A stretch of 64,000 bases of DNA from an uncultured Prevotellaceae bacterium (GTDB taxonomy: Bacteria > Bacteroidota > Bacteroidia > Bacteroidales > Bacteroidaceae), in NCBI GenBank assembly GCA_900314715.1, contig OMWI01000001.1, positions 62,001 through 126,000 of the forward strand, given 5' to 3'. The translations under genes were made by a program, and so were the position numbers. Below the pieces are notes generated by a model. The model worked only from the letters and a program-made list of their open reading frames with translations. It ran no database searches and had not been told where the DNA came from. Positions 37,504-47,400 of this stretch are shown here, piece by piece. The stretch's first letter is position 1. The number at the start of each line of letters is the position of its first letter.

Positions 37504-39273
37504 ATGAAAGCAATAAGATTACGATTATTGTTGCTATTCTTGTCAATAGCAGGAAATGTGTCTGTATGGGCAGATACAGTTGTGAGATTTACCTTTAATG
37601 AAATGGACGCAACGACCAACATGACTTTAGTTGAGTCGGGTGAAGTTAAGTTGCTGTTTAATGTGGCAAGTGGAAAAAACAAACCAAGGACAGACGGCAA
37701 TTATGCGAATTTCTACAAAGGGAATACGTTAAACATCACGGCATCAGGACACCCTATAAAGCAAGTGGTGTTTAAAAGTCCTAATTCAGATACAAGACTT
37801 TCCGTTAATTGTTTTACAGTTGGAAAGCGTACGACTACATCAACAGCCTTAACTTGGTCTTGCAATGAAGTTAATTACTATACTTTAGACGTGGAACAAA
37901 CAAATAGTACGATGCGCAAGTTTTCGTACATTGAAGTTACGTACGATGAAACCGTTACTTTTGACAAGCCTGCTCCTCCAGTTTTCAGTATTCCAGAAGG
38001 AGAAGTTACGGTTGGAACTCAAGTAGACATTACGTCTGATGATGGTGGCGCAAGCATCTATTATACTACGGACGGAACGACACCAACCACTTCAAGCACA
38101 AAAGGTAATAGCGTTGTCATTGACAAGGATATGACTATTCGTGCAATTGCCGTGATGTTTGATGTTTCGAGCGATGTTGCCGAAGCCACTTATACCGTTT
38201 CAACGGAAGTCACACGATATGATTACGTGAAGGTAACCGATGCTTCTACGTTAAAAGATGGTGATGTGGTAATCGTTGTTAACGAGACGGCTTCTATGGC
38301 AATGGGAAAAGACGCAGGCAATTATCGCAATGAGGTGAGTGTAACCATCTCTGGAGATAAGGTGTTGAGTCCTTCTGATCAAGTGGAGGAAGTGACATTG
38401 GAAAGTACGAACAACTTATGGTATCTTCTCACTCCTACGGGTTATCTCTATGCTGACCAAAAGACTTCTAATTACGTGAAAACAAGTACGAGCAAACAAG
38501 GGAATTTTTCTAAGGCAAGCATAGCCATTCAAAATGGTAATGCAACCATTAAGTTCCAAGGTGGCGGTACATACAATAGCTATTTGCAATATTATGGAGG
38601 TACTCAGCGTTTCTCTTGTTATTACAACAATGCATCTTCACCAGACAGGCAAATACAATTGTATCGTAAGGTTGTTAGTTCTGAAGAACCAGCCGAAACG
38701 GTTGATTTGGTTATTAGAGAGATTGGTTATGCGTCTTTGTATTATAGCGATAAGGCCTTGATAGTTCCTTCACGATTGACGGCAAATACATATAAGGTAA
38801 CTGATGATGCGTTAGTAGTTAGCAAGACTTATAATTCTGGTGATGTGATTCCTGCTTCTACGGGTGTTGTCTTCAAGGGAGACCAAGGCAATTATGTGTT
38901 GGAAGTAACGGAAATGTCAGGTGAAGGAGACGAGAATAATATGTTGGCTGGTTCTGATGAAGAAGCACTTACAGTTGGCGATGGACTTTTCTTTAAACTA
39001 TCTACCTTTGAGGGAAAGAACATTGGTTTTTATTGGGGTGCGGAAAATGGTGAAGCATTTGTCAACAAGGCACATAGGGCATATTTGGTGGCTCCATCTT
39101 ACGTAACGGCAAGAGGTTTTGCATTTGATACAACGAATGCAATCAACGCACTTCATTCTTCTTCCGAAACAAAGAAACAAGATGTTTACACGTTAGGTGG
39201 TCAACGTGTCAATCAGGCAAATCTTTCTAAGGGCGTTTATGTTGTCAACGGAAAGAAAATGGTTGTTCGCTAA
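37504..39273 (+). CDS. Large secreted protein with chitobiase C-terminal-like domain and sorting tail
   Basis: 589 residues. A signal peptide (about 1-23, LSIAGNVSVWA) precedes a beta-rich N-domain. A CHB_HEX_C-type segment at about 160-225 has PVFSIPEGEVTVGTQVDI and SIYYTTDGTTPTTSST. Two further beta-rich regions follow. The C-terminus VYTLGGQRVNQANLSKGVYV then NGKKMVVR matches the short tail shared by other big secreted proteins in this window. No catalytic residues are recognised. A small ORF follows 10 bp downstream. It is probably a surface or secreted adhesin or carbohydrate-binding protein; that is inference. Confidence 0.8.
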   Translation: MKAIRLRLLLLFLSIAGNVSVWADTVVRFTFNEMDATTNMTLVESGEVKLLFNVASGKNKPRTDGNYANFYKGNTLNITASGHPIKQVVFKSPNSDTRLSVNCFTVGKRTTTSTALTWSCNEVNYYTLDVEQTNSTMRKFSYIEVTYDETVTFDKPAPPVFSIPEGEVTVGTQVDITSDDGGASIYYTTDGTTPTTSSTKGNSVVIDKDMTIRAIAVMFDVSSDVAEATYTVSTEVTRYDYVKVTDASTLKDGDVVIVVNETASMAMGKDAGNYRNEVSVTISGDKVLSPSDQVEEVTLESTNNLWYLLTPTGYLYADQKTSNYVKTSTSKQGNFSKASIAIQNGNATIKFQGGGTYNSYLQYYGGTQRFSCYYNNASSPDRQIQLYRKVVSSEEPAETVDLVIREIGYASLYYSDKALIVPSRLTANTYKVTDDALVVSKTYNSGDVIPASTGVVFKGDQGNYVLEVTEMSGEGDENNMLAGSDEEALTVGDGLFFKLSTFEGKNIGFYWGAENGEAFVNKAHRAYLVAPSYVTARGFAFDTTNAINALHSSSETKKQDVYTLGGQRVNQANLSKGVYVVNGKKMVVR

Positions 39274-39283
39274 CGTGGGAATA

Positions 39284-39454
39284 ATGAAAAGTTACGTCAG
39301 CCCCTCTATCAAGTTTTTAGAGATGAAATGTAGTCGTATGATTTGTCTTTCCAAGTATAACAGGTATAGTAGCGACGAGCAATTATCTAAAGGGGGCTTT
39401 CTCGAAGAAGGTGAAGAAGAAACAACGTGGAATGTCAATGTGTGGGAGGAATGA
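39284..39454 (+). CDS. Small 56-residue protein (MKSYVSPSIKFLEMK...)
   Basis: ATG 39284 lies 10 bp after the stop of the secreted-protein gene, in a different frame context. The peptide opens MKSYVSPSIKFLEMKCSRMI and ends acidic (EEGEEETTWNVNVWEE). A MKxYxxPxI opening with a basic/hydrophobic head and a Glu/Trp-rich tail is a layout I associate with many small Prevotella/Bacteroides proteins next to secreted-protein genes. Function unknown. The longer frame from 39197 overlaps the upstream gene and is not used. Confidence 0.5.
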   Translation: MKSYVSPSIKFLEMKCSRMICLSKYNRYSSDEQLSKGGFLEEGEEETTWNVNVWEE

Positions 39455-39475
39455 GACGATAGGTTGAGAAAGATG

Positions 39476-39505
39476 GTTGGTTTTCACAAAAAAACATTAT
39501 CTTTG
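39476..39505 (+). promoter_or_regulatory. Promoter of the THUMP-like methyltransferase gene
   Basis: -7 TATCTTTG at 39498-39505; a GGTTG at 39475-39479 lies 18 bp upstream and can serve as the -33 element. Leader about 25 nt. Confidence 0.6.
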
Positions 39506-39533
39506 TAGGCGAATTATCAGCCTTTAAGAGAAT

Positions 39534-40757
39534 GTGATGGACACAGAGACCTTTATCTTTCAACATGCAAACGACGACGTGAGGAGTTTGGCTTTGCAAA
39601 AGGCGAAATATCCCGACGTAGACATGAATTATGCGCTTGACCAAATTGCTGGTAGGCAAATGGCAAGGCATAAGTTGCCGTCATGGGCAACGAAAGATGG
39701 TGTTGTCTATCCTCCACATTTATCCTTGGAACAATGTTCTTCGGAATTTACGGCTATTTATAAGGCGCAATTGGTAAGGGATTTGGTTCGTTCTCGAAAG
39801 AATTCCTTACCAATTGATTCTTTGTTGTTGGTTGACTTAACGGCTGGTTTTGGCGTGGATTTCACGAAGATGGCAAAAGCGTTGTCTGAAGATGGCTTGT
39901 CGTCTGATGAAAAGATGGTTTGCGTAGAGCGACAAGAGAACCTATGCAACATCTTGAGACATAATCTATCTATCATGAAAATCAACCAAACGGAAGTAAT
40001 TTGTGGCGATGGAGTGGGGTATTTACATGGATTGAATCATGCTTGTGTGGTATTTCTCGACCCTGCTCGTAGAGATGTTCATGGTGGTAGAACTTTTGCG
40101 ATTTCTGATTGTACGCCAGATGTGCTTTCCATTCAACGCGAATTGATGGAGAAATCCGACTTCGTAATATTGAAACTATCTCCCATGTTAGACATTCACG
40201 CCACGGTTGAGGCTCTTGGAATAGACAATGTTCGTTCTATACATGTGGTTTCCGTTGCCAATGAATGCAAGGAATTATTGGTTGTTTTGTCAAAAAAACA
40301 AGGTGAATCTCCGCAAATCCATTGCGTGAACGATGCGTTTATCTTCTCTTGTCCTTTTCAAGATAATACTCCCTTATCCGTAACACAACAAATAAATGAA
40401 GGATTGTATCTCTATGAACCCAACGCTTCGCTTATGAAAACGCGGTGTTTTGGTTTGCTTTGCCAGAAATATGGTGTAGAATCTATTGGCGTTAATTCTC
40501 ATCTTTTTGTATCATCGCGTTTAATAGACGATTTCCCTGGTCGTAAATTTAGAATAATAGCCATTTCTTCTTTAAACAAGAAAGACTTGAAAAACCATCT
40601 ACAAGGAATAGCCAATGCAAATATCACGACACGAAATTTCCCGTTATCTGTGCAAGATTTGAGAAAAAGACTGAAACTTCGGGATGGTGGTAATACCTAT
40701 ATATTTGCGACAACTATCGGCAATACCGACCATCGTTTGCTGATTTGTCAATCATAA
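39534..40757 (+). CDS. THUMP-like class I SAM-dependent methyltransferase
   Basis: 407 residues. The N-terminus (DDVRSLALQKAKYPDVDMNY, ALDQIAGRQMARHKLPSWA) is a block widely conserved in Bacteroidetes. The SAM-binding motif I is LLVDLTAGFGVDFTKMAKAL, motif II/III lies in VCVERQENLCNILRHNL, and the catalytic-region motif is ACVVFLDPARRDVHG. The C-terminal ~90 residues form the THUMP-like domain (FPLSVQDLRKRLKLRDGG). Likely an RNA or other nucleic-acid methyltransferase, but the substrate is not known. Confidence 0.9.
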   Translation: MMDTETFIFQHANDDVRSLALQKAKYPDVDMNYALDQIAGRQMARHKLPSWATKDGVVYPPHLSLEQCSSEFTAIYKAQLVRDLVRSRKNSLPIDSLLLVDLTAGFGVDFTKMAKALSEDGLSSDEKMVCVERQENLCNILRHNLSIMKINQTEVICGDGVGYLHGLNHACVVFLDPARRDVHGGRTFAISDCTPDVLSIQRELMEKSDFVILKLSPMLDIHATVEALGIDNVRSIHVVSVANECKELLVVLSKKQGESPQIHCVNDAFIFSCPFQDNTPLSVTQQINEGLYLYEPNASLMKTRCFGLLCQKYGVESIGVNSHLFVSSRLIDDFPGRKFRIIAISSLNKKDLKNHLQGIANANITTRNFPLSVQDLRKRLKLRDGGNTYIFATTIGNTDHRLLICQS

Positions 40758-41232
40758 ACGCTCATCGTTTGTCATGCAAATTCGCAATTTAGGCTCAAAT
40801 TCCAGCCGTTTTTTCAAAACTTTTTAGATGTGGTTGGAAATATTTAAAAATAGCGCGGTTATGTTATTTAGTTGATTATCAATTGTTTGTGTTTTTGCGA
40901 CTTGTAAAATAGCCAGTGAAAACCATCTGTTTCACCGAAAAAAGCATTATTTTGGCATTCGTAAAGAATAGTTTTATCACTCGTAAAGCATATATTTACG
41001 TGTGATAAAGCATTACTTTATCATTGAAAACTCATTATATTTTTCGAAAAAACGTATTATTTCATCCATTTCAACCTATTTCCCCGCCTCTCTAACTCTA
41101 GATTGCAAGAAAATCCAAACATAAATTTGTTAAGAAGTTTGATATTAGCCGTACTTCTTCCTTTTATCCTTCTTACTCGCCGATAGGCGAATACTTCATA
41201 ATTCTTCCTTCGTAATTCCTCCTTCTGATATG
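40758..41232. other. Gene-free gap with AT-rich sequence and array A4
   Basis: About 560 bp lie between the methyltransferase and ompA stop codons, convergent genes. The gap holds the 22-bp array, an isolated TCGCC-gata-GGCGA hairpin near 41178-41191, CTTC-rich stretches (41150-41225) and the ompA terminator. I see no ORF or RNA gene. Confidence 0.6.
40956..41043. repeat. 22-bp-period palindromic array (4 units), array A4
   Basis: Units start at 40956, 40978, 41000 and 41022. The second has GTAAA...TTTAC and the third GATAAAG...CTTTATC, the latter perfect over 7 bp. The fourth unit is degenerate. Confidence 0.8.
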
Positions 41233-41270
41233 ATAAAATCCCCTTTCCTAACTGATTAGAAAAGGGGATT
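41233..41270 (-). terminator. Intrinsic terminator of ompA
   Basis: AATCCCCTTT (41237-41246) pairs with AAAGGGGATT (41261-41270). Read on the minus strand the stem is followed by TTTATC. Confidence 0.85.
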
Positions 41271-41316
41271 CAAAAACAGGAGAGTTATTATATTGTAGAT
41301 ATAAAAACTTCAGGTT

Positions 41317-42429
41317 TTATTTCATTTCTTGGTGAGAACCCTTACCGTCGATAATTACGCAACGGTTCTTGTCGTTCTCGTCGAATGGCTGAACGGTATC
41401 ACCCATAGCGGTTGCAGAGATGCGTGATTCGTCAATGCCACATTTCTCTACGAGCGTCTTCTTGCAATTGTCTGCACGACGTTGTGAGTACATCATGTTA
41501 ATCTTAGGATTACCTGTACCCTTGTCTGCATAACCGATAACTTGCAACTTAGCGTCGGGATTGCGCTCCATAAACTTCTTGATGCGCTGGAGTTGTGCTT
41601 CTGTTCCTACTGGGTCGTGCTTGCAAATCACGTAGAAGATTTCCTCATGCAATGATTCATTAACCGTAACAGGCTTTGGCTCTGGTTTTGGCTCTGGTTT
41701 TGGTTCTTCTACAACCACAGGAGCAGGCTCTACCACTGGTTCTGGAGCTACTACAGGTTCTGGTTTCTTGCAACATGTCTTATACTTATGACCGAAGCGG
41801 AAGCTCACACCAAACATAGCGGTAAACATCCAGTCGTCGCTATTGTTGAGTTTCGAATTGAAACGGTCTGTTAAGCTATTAGCGTTTACTTCGAGAGAAA
41901 TACCTAATGGCTTTGTAACATTGGTTTCCAATCTCAAACCAGCGCGGATATTGTGGCTAAGACGATTCTTGTTCCATACCAAAGGCATGTTTAAGTTTTT
42001 ATTGGCAGCCAGTAAAGCCTTTAGTTCGTCGTTGTCCCATGCGTTGGTTAAACCGAAACCACCAAGCAAGATAACGTTCAGCGGATGAGAATAATTGTGA
42101 TTCTTGCTGAACAAGTTAGTCAAATTCACCAATAAATCTGCATCTGTTGTCACGTATTTCCATTTGTAATACTGACCGAGGTCTTTAAAACCACTCTTAG
42201 ATTGCCAAGCGTTCACGTGAAGACGTAATCCTACGGCCGGAAAGAAGTAGTGACCGAATGAAAGGGCAGCTGTTGGTGTAATGAGTTTGTCCATTGGCGC
42301 ATTTGTAGAAGTGAGTTGATTACCGCCTTGCGCTTCAATAAAAGAGTAGGACTTCAAGATCTCTTGGGCCGAAACGGCACTAACCATCATCATCATGACA
42401 ATGGCCGTTAGTAGTCTTTTGGTTTTCAT
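41317..42429 (-). CDS. OmpA-family outer membrane protein
   Basis: 370 residues from ATG 42429 (MKTKRLLTAIVMMMMVSAVSAQ signal, in two parts MKTKRLLTAIVMM and VSAVSAQ). The frame is open to 42471, but that start precedes the signal peptide. An N-terminal beta-barrel of about 220 residues is followed by a Pro/Glu/Val-rich linker (PEPVVAPEPVVEPAP, PKPEPKPEPKP) and a C-terminal peptidoglycan-binding OmpA domain (AKLQVIGYADKGTGNPKIN, then RRADNCKKTLVEK). It anchors the outer membrane to the cell wall. Cysteines CCKKPEP before the linker are an oddity. It stands alone with its own terminator. Confidence 0.93.
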   Translation of the reverse strand: MKTKRLLTAIVMMMMVSAVSAQEILKSYSFIEAQGGNQLTSTNAPMDKLITPTAALSFGHYFFPAVGLRLHVNAWQSKSGFKDLGQYYKWKYVTTDADLLVNLTNLFSKNHNYSHPLNVILLGGFGLTNAWDNDELKALLAANKNLNMPLVWNKNRLSHNIRAGLRLETNVTKPLGISLEVNANSLTDRFNSKLNNSDDWMFTAMFGVSFRFGHKYKTCCKKPEPVVAPEPVVEPAPVVVEEPKPEPKPEPKPVTVNESLHEEIFYVICKHDPVGTEAQLQRIKKFMERNPDAKLQVIGYADKGTGNPKINMMYSQRRADNCKKTLVEKCGIDESRISATAMGDTVQPFDENDKNRCVIIDGKGSHQEMK

Positions 42430-42592
42430 AAATATCATTTTTCTTATACGTGTTATTGTTTTATTTTGCAAAGAAAAGCAAAATAAATCATAAATCCAAT
42501 TAAATTTGTCTTTTTTTGATAAAAATACTTTCAGAAAGTGGTTTTTAGTTCATAAAATGGCATGATATGGGGTGTTTTTTAATAAAAATGCG

Positions 42593-42600
42593 TATATTTG
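42593..42600 (+). promoter_or_regulatory. -7 box TATATTTG upstream of the GNAT-like gene
   Basis: Exact TAnnTTTG 25 bp before ATG 42626; no canonical -33 TTTG. It would drive the GNAT-like gene, parE and the S41 protease gene. Confidence 0.55.
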
Positions 42601-42625
42601 CACGTTAATTAGTAATTGATTAAGA

Positions 42626-43774
42626 ATGTCATCAGTTGTAGTCACAAAAGTGGAGTCGAAGAATGATTTGAAAAATTTCATCAACTTCCATTACGATTTA
42701 TATAAAGGCAACGAATACGACGTACCCAATCTCTTCAGTGATGATATGAGTACGTTGAGCAAGGATAAGAATGCCGCGTTTGAATTTTGTGAAGCAGAAT
42801 GTTTCATCGCTCGTAAGGATGGACGTGTTGTCGGTAGGGTTGCCGCCATTATCAACCATCGTGCCAATAAGAAGTGGAATCGCCAGAGTGTTCGCTTTGG
42901 ATGGATAGACTTTATTGACGACTTGGAGGTTAGTTCTGCCTTGATGAAGGCCGTAGAAGAATACGGAAAAAGCAAAGGAATGACGGAAGTGGTCGGACCG
43001 TTGGGCTTTACGGATTTCGATCCAGAAGGAATGCTCACTTTTGGTTTTGACCAATTGGGAACAATGGCTACGATATACAACTATCCATATTATCCCGAAC
43101 ATGTGGAGAAATGGGGTGGTTATGAGAAGGATAACGACTACGTCGAGTTTAAGATTCACGTACCTGATAAAGTACCCGATAAGATGGTGAAGATTTCCGA
43201 GTTGATTATGAAGCGTTATAACTTGCATGTGAGGAAACCTACCAAGAAGGAAGTTTTTGAGGAAGGACTCGGACATAAGTTGTTTTATTTAATCAATGAG
43301 ACGTTCAAGGATTTGTATGGCTACTCTGAATTATCAGATAAGCAAATCGACCAATACGTGAACATGTATTTCCCGATGGTAGACTTGAACTTGATTCCTA
43401 TCATAGAGGATTGGAGTACGGATGAGCACAAGTTGGTTGGCGTAGGCATTACCATTCCCTCACTTTCCAAGGCATTGCAGAAATGTCGTCGTGGACGGTT
43501 GCTTCCATTCGGATGGTGGCATGTGATTCGTGCGTTGAAATTCCATAAGACAAAAATCGTAGACTTGATGATGATAGGCGTATTGCCCGAATATCGTACC
43601 AAAGGTGTCAATGCACTCATGTTCTATGATTTGATACCGTGGTACAATAAGTATGGAATAGAGTGGGGTGAAAGTCAAGTAGAAATGGAAACCAACGAAA
43701 ACGTACAAAGTCAATGGCAGTATTTCGATTACGAATTACACAAGCGCCGTAGATGTTATGTCAAGAAAATATAA
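42626..43774 (+). CDS. Conserved GNAT-superfamily protein
   Basis: 382 residues. It opens VTKVESKNDLKNFINFHYDLYKG. A GNAT-like strand/helix series includes CEAECFIARKDGRVVGRVAAI and GWIDFIDDLEVSSALMKAVEEYGKSKG, then VVGPLGFTDFDPEGMLTFGF. The second half has LMMIGVLPEYRTKGVNALMFYDL, a degenerate CoA loop, and ends NVQSQWQYFDYELHKRRRCY. The layout suggests a duplicated GNAT fold, as in FemABX-like proteins. It is a conserved hypothetical of Bacteroidetes; the substrate is unknown. parE starts 20 bp downstream. Confidence 0.82.
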   Translation: MSSVVVTKVESKNDLKNFINFHYDLYKGNEYDVPNLFSDDMSTLSKDKNAAFEFCEAECFIARKDGRVVGRVAAIINHRANKKWNRQSVRFGWIDFIDDLEVSSALMKAVEEYGKSKGMTEVVGPLGFTDFDPEGMLTFGFDQLGTMATIYNYPYYPEHVEKWGGYEKDNDYVEFKIHVPDKVPDKMVKISELIMKRYNLHVRKPTKKEVFEEGLGHKLFYLINETFKDLYGYSELSDKQIDQYVNMYFPMVDLNLIPIIEDWSTDEHKLVGVGITIPSLSKALQKCRRGRLLPFGWWHVIRALKFHKTKIVDLMMIGVLPEYRTKGVNALMFYDLIPWYNKYGIEWGESQVEMETNENVQSQWQYFDYELHKRRRCYVKKI

Positions 43775-43794
43775 GGATAATAGATTAGGATTGC

Positions 43795-45762
43795 ATGTCA
43801 AACGATAATATCAACGAACAAGAACTCCAACCGCAAGTGGAGTATACTGACGATAATATACGCCATCTTTCTGATATGGAACACGTGCGCACTCGTCCTG
43901 GTATGTATATCGGGCGATTAGGCGATGGTTCTTTGCCAGAAGATGGTATTTATGTGCTCTTGAAAGAAGTCATCGACAACTCCATTGACGAGTTTAAGAT
44001 GAATGCGGGAAAACGCATAGAGATTGATGTAGAGGATAATCTTCGCGTCAGCATACGCGACTATGGTCGTGGTATTCCACAAGGTAAGCTCGTGGAAGCT
44101 GTTAGTGTGTTGAATACAGGTGGTAAATATGATTCCAAGGCTTTCAAGAAAAGCGTAGGATTGAATGGAGTGGGCGTGAAGGCCGTTAACGCATTAAGTT
44201 CGAAGTTCGAAGTAGGTTCGTATCGTGATGGAGTGGTGCGCCACTTGACGTTTGAACGTGGATTGCTTCAAACAGATGAAACGAAAGATACTACCGATGA
44301 AAACGGTACATATATCTATTTTGAACCCGATGCGACCTTGTTCCTCAACTATCATTTTCATGATGACATCGTGGAAACGATGCTTCGCAACTACACGTAT
44401 CTGAATTCGGGTCTTACGATTATGTATAATGGTCGTCGTATCTTAAGTCGTAACGGTTTGAAAGACTTATTGAACGACAATATGACCAATGACGGACTCT
44501 ATCCCATCATTCACATGAAGGGTGAAGACATTGAGATTGCCTTTACGCATGCTAACCAATATGGCGAGGAATACCATTCTTTTGTCAACGGACAACATAC
44601 TACGCAAGGTGGAACGCATCAAAGTGCTTTCAAGGAACATATTGCGAAGACGATTAAGGATTTCTTTGGAAAGAACTATGAATATGGCGACATCCGTAAT
44701 GGATTGGTTGCTGCTATTGCCATCAACGTAGAAGAACCCGTATTTGAAAGCCAGACGAAAATTAAGTTGGGCTCTACGACCATGTCGCCTAATGGTGATT
44801 CGGTAAATAAATATGTTGGGGATTTCATCAAACAACAAGTAGACAACTACTTGCACATGCATCCTGACGTGGCGGAAGTGATTCAAAACAAGATTATCGA
44901 AAGCGAGCGCGAGCGTAAGGCCATTGCAGGTGTAACGAAGTTGGCGAGAGAACGTGCCAAAAAAGCCAATCTCCATAACAGGAAATTGCGTGATTGTCGC
45001 ATTCATTATAGTGACGTAAAGAATGAGCGCAAGGAAGAAAGTAGTATCTTCATTACCGAGGGAGATTCTGCCAGCGGAAGCATCACGAAGAGTCGCGACG
45101 TAAATACGCAAGCCGTATTCTCGTTGCGTGGCAAACCCTTGAATTCGTATGGACTGACTAAGAAGGTCGTGTATGAGAATGAGGAGTTCAACTTGTTGCA
45201 AGCTGCCCTTGATATAGAAGATGGATTGGATACTTTACGATACAATAAGGTAATTGTTGCAACTGATGCCGATGTGGATGGTATGCATATTCGCTTGCTT
45301 ATTATTACGTTCTTCTTGCAATTCTTCCCAGAATTGATTAAGAAAGGACACGTTTACGTATTGCAAACACCATTGTTCCGCGTTCGAAACAAACGTACTC
45401 GCATCAAGAACAAGAAAGTGATAGAGGCTGCTGATGCGAAGTTAGACCGTAAGGAACGTAAGACTGATTTCATCACGCATTATTGTTATAGTGACGAAGA
45501 GCGTTTACGTGCTATCAAAGAGTTGGGACCTGATCCAGAAATCACCCGATTCAAGGGATTAGGTGAGATTTCACCCGATGAATTCGTTCATTTCATCGGT
45601 CCTGACATGCGATTGGAACAAGTCACGTTGCACAAGACCGACCAAGTGGCAAAGCTTTTGGAATACTATATGGGCAAGAATACGATGGAGCGTCAGAACT
45701 TTATCATCGACAACCTTGTCATTGAAGAGGATATACCAGAAGAATCACAAGTTATAGAATAA
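43795..45762 (+). CDS. parE: DNA topoisomerase IV subunit B
   Basis: ATPase subunit of topoisomerase IV, which unlinks daughter chromosomes. 655 residues. The GHKL ATPase has [25 protein letters not shown] and [13 protein letters not shown]. The TOPRIM metal site has [16 protein letters not shown] and [27 protein letters not shown] occurs near the end. The EGDSASGS form, with Ser in place of the GyrB Gly, and the lack of a GyrB-type insert favour ParE over GyrB. parC is not in the window. It is followed by an S41 protease gene 55 bp later. Confidence 0.92.
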   Translation: MSNDNINEQELQPQVEYTDDNIRHLSDMEHVRTRPGMYIGRLGDGSLPEDGIYVLLKEVIDNSIDEFKMNAGKRIEIDVEDNLRVSIRDYGRGIPQGKLVEAVSVLNTGGKYDSKAFKKSVGLNGVGVKAVNALSSKFEVGSYRDGVVRHLTFERGLLQTDETKDTTDENGTYIYFEPDATLFLNYHFHDDIVETMLRNYTYLNSGLTIMYNGRRILSRNGLKDLLNDNMTNDGLYPIIHMKGEDIEIAFTHANQYGEEYHSFVNGQHTTQGGTHQSAFKEHIAKTIKDFFGKNYEYGDIRNGLVAAIAINVEEPVFESQTKIKLGSTTMSPNGDSVNKYVGDFIKQQVDNYLHMHPDVAEVIQNKIIESERERKAIAGVTKLARERAKKANLHNRKLRDCRIHYSDVKNERKEESSIFITEGDSASGSITKSRDVNTQAVFSLRGKPLNSYGLTKKVVYENEEFNLLQAALDIEDGLDTLRYNKVIVATDADVDGMHIRLLIITFFLQFFPELIKKGHVYVLQTPLFRVRNKRTRIKNKKVIEAADAKLDRKERKTDFITHYCYSDEERLRAIKELGPDPEITRFKGLGEISPDEFVHFIGPDMRLEQVTLHKTDQVAKLLEYYMGKNTMERQNFIIDNLVIEEDIPEESQVIE

Positions 45763-45817
45763 GTATAGTTTATCATTCCTAATCTTTTTATAAGAGTAAA
45801 CAAACACATATTTCTTT

Positions 45818-47392
45818 ATGAAAAAAATCATTCATATTATATGCCTTGCGTTATTGCCTACCATGGTGTTTGCGCAAATCCTAAAACCCAATGACGATAG
45901 TGCTATCAGGAAACTGCATATTGCCGAAATGGCGATTAAGAGTTTGTATGTAGACTCCGTGGATGAGCAAAAACTCGTGGAAGATGGTATTCGAGGAATG
46001 TTGGAGAAACTGGATCCGCACTCTGCCTATTCTACGGCAAAGCAAACCAAGGAGATGACGGAATCGTTGCAAGGTTCTTTTGAGGGTATTGGCGTACAAT
46101 TTAATATGGTGGAAGATACGTTGTTGGTTATCCAGCCCGTTACGAATGGACCATCAGAAAAGGTTGGAATCATCGCTGGCGACCGCATCATAACCGTAAA
46201 TGATACAGCCATTGCTGGCGTGAAGATGTCGAAAGAGGAAATCATGCGCCGATTGCGTGGAAAGAAAGGCACGAAAGTGAATTTGGGGATTGTCCGTCGT
46301 GGCATTTCAGGTAAGTTGAAGTTTGTCGTTACGCGTGATAAGATTCCCGTGAAGACCATAGATGCCGTATATATGATTCGCCCAACAGTTGGTTATATCC
46401 GTATCGGTAGCTTTGGTGCCACTACTTACGATGAGTTTATGACGGGTGTGGATTCCCTGAAGAAAGCAGGAATGAAAGACCTCATCATCGATTTGCAAGA
46501 AAATGGCGGTGGATTGATGCAAGCTGCCATCATGATAGCTAATGAGTTTTTGGAGAGAAACGACTTGATTGTCTATACCGAAGGAAGGCGCACTCCGCGT
46601 CAGGAATTTAGGGCGCAAGGAAATGGTCGTTTGTTGGATGGTAAGATTTACGCCTTGGTAAACGAGTATTCTGCTTCTGCTTCCGAAATCGTTACGGGTG
46701 CTCTTCAAGACCAAGATAGAGGTACGGTTGTAGGTAGAAGAACGTTCGGTAAAGGACTCGTTCAGCGTCCTATTGATTTTCCCGATGGTAGTATGATTCG
46801 TCTGACAATCGCGCATTATTATACGCCTTCTGGTCGATGCATTCAGAAGCCATACGTAAAGGGTGAGGGCAAGGAATATGCTGAAGACATTGAGAAGAGA
46901 TTTAAGCATGGTGAACTATATAGTGCAGATAGTATTCATTTTGAAGACTCCTTGAAATGCTATACATTACGTAAGCATAGGACGGTATATGGCGGTGGAG
47001 GTATCATGCCTGATTATTTCGTTCCGCTCGATACAACTCAATATACCAAGTTCCATCGTCAATTGGCTGCAAAGAGTGTCATTATCAACGCTAATTTGCG
47101 ATATGTGGACAATCATCGCAAGCAATTACGTAAACAATATCCTACGTTTGAGTCATTCAGAAATGGTTTTGTTGTTCCACAAAAATTAGTTGACGATATT
47201 GTCGCTGAGGCAGAAAAAGAGAAAGTTAAGCCCAAGGATGATGAAGAATTACAATTGACCATCCCTCGATTGAAGTTACAACTGAAAGCACTCATTGCCC
47301 GTGACTTATGGGATATGAGCGAATATTTCGCCATTATCAATGAGGGTAGTGATATCGTAAATAAGGCTTTGGAAATAATAGAAAAAGAATAG
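45818..47392 (+). CDS. Carboxy-terminal processing protease (S41 family, PDZ)
   Basis: 524 residues with a signal peptide (about 1-19, LLPTMVFA). A helical segment is followed by a PDZ domain (about 85-170; GVQFNMVEDTLLVIQPVTNG, GIIAGDRIITVNDTAIAG). The S41 catalytic core follows, with the serine in NEYSASASEIVTGALQDQDR and the lysine in GRRTFGKGLVQRPIDFPDG. LIIDLQENGGGLMQAAIMIA is the conserved strand. It cleaves C-terminal tails of periplasmic proteins. parE-ctp is a neighbourhood I know from Bacteroides, where coaD is also close. Confidence 0.94.
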   Translation: MKKIIHIICLALLPTMVFAQILKPNDDSAIRKLHIAEMAIKSLYVDSVDEQKLVEDGIRGMLEKLDPHSAYSTAKQTKEMTESLQGSFEGIGVQFNMVEDTLLVIQPVTNGPSEKVGIIAGDRIITVNDTAIAGVKMSKEEIMRRLRGKKGTKVNLGIVRRGISGKLKFVVTRDKIPVKTIDAVYMIRPTVGYIRIGSFGATTYDEFMTGVDSLKKAGMKDLIIDLQENGGGLMQAAIMIANEFLERNDLIVYTEGRRTPRQEFRAQGNGRLLDGKIYALVNEYSASASEIVTGALQDQDRGTVVGRRTFGKGLVQRPIDFPDGSMIRLTIAHYYTPSGRCIQKPYVKGEGKEYAEDIEKRFKHGELYSADSIHFEDSLKCYTLRKHRTVYGGGGIMPDYFVPLDTTQYTKFHRQLAAKSVIINANLRYVDNHRKQLRKQYPTFESFRNGFVVPQKLVDDIVAEAEKEKVKPKDDEELQLTIPRLKLQLKALIARDLWDMSEYFAIINEGSDIVNKALEIIEKE

Positions 47393-47400
47393 TAATTAAA

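Noticed and set aside
43795..45762. Annotation as gyrB
   Set aside because: Motif EGDSASGS and overall layout fit the ParE branch better; a separate gyrB is expected elsewhere.
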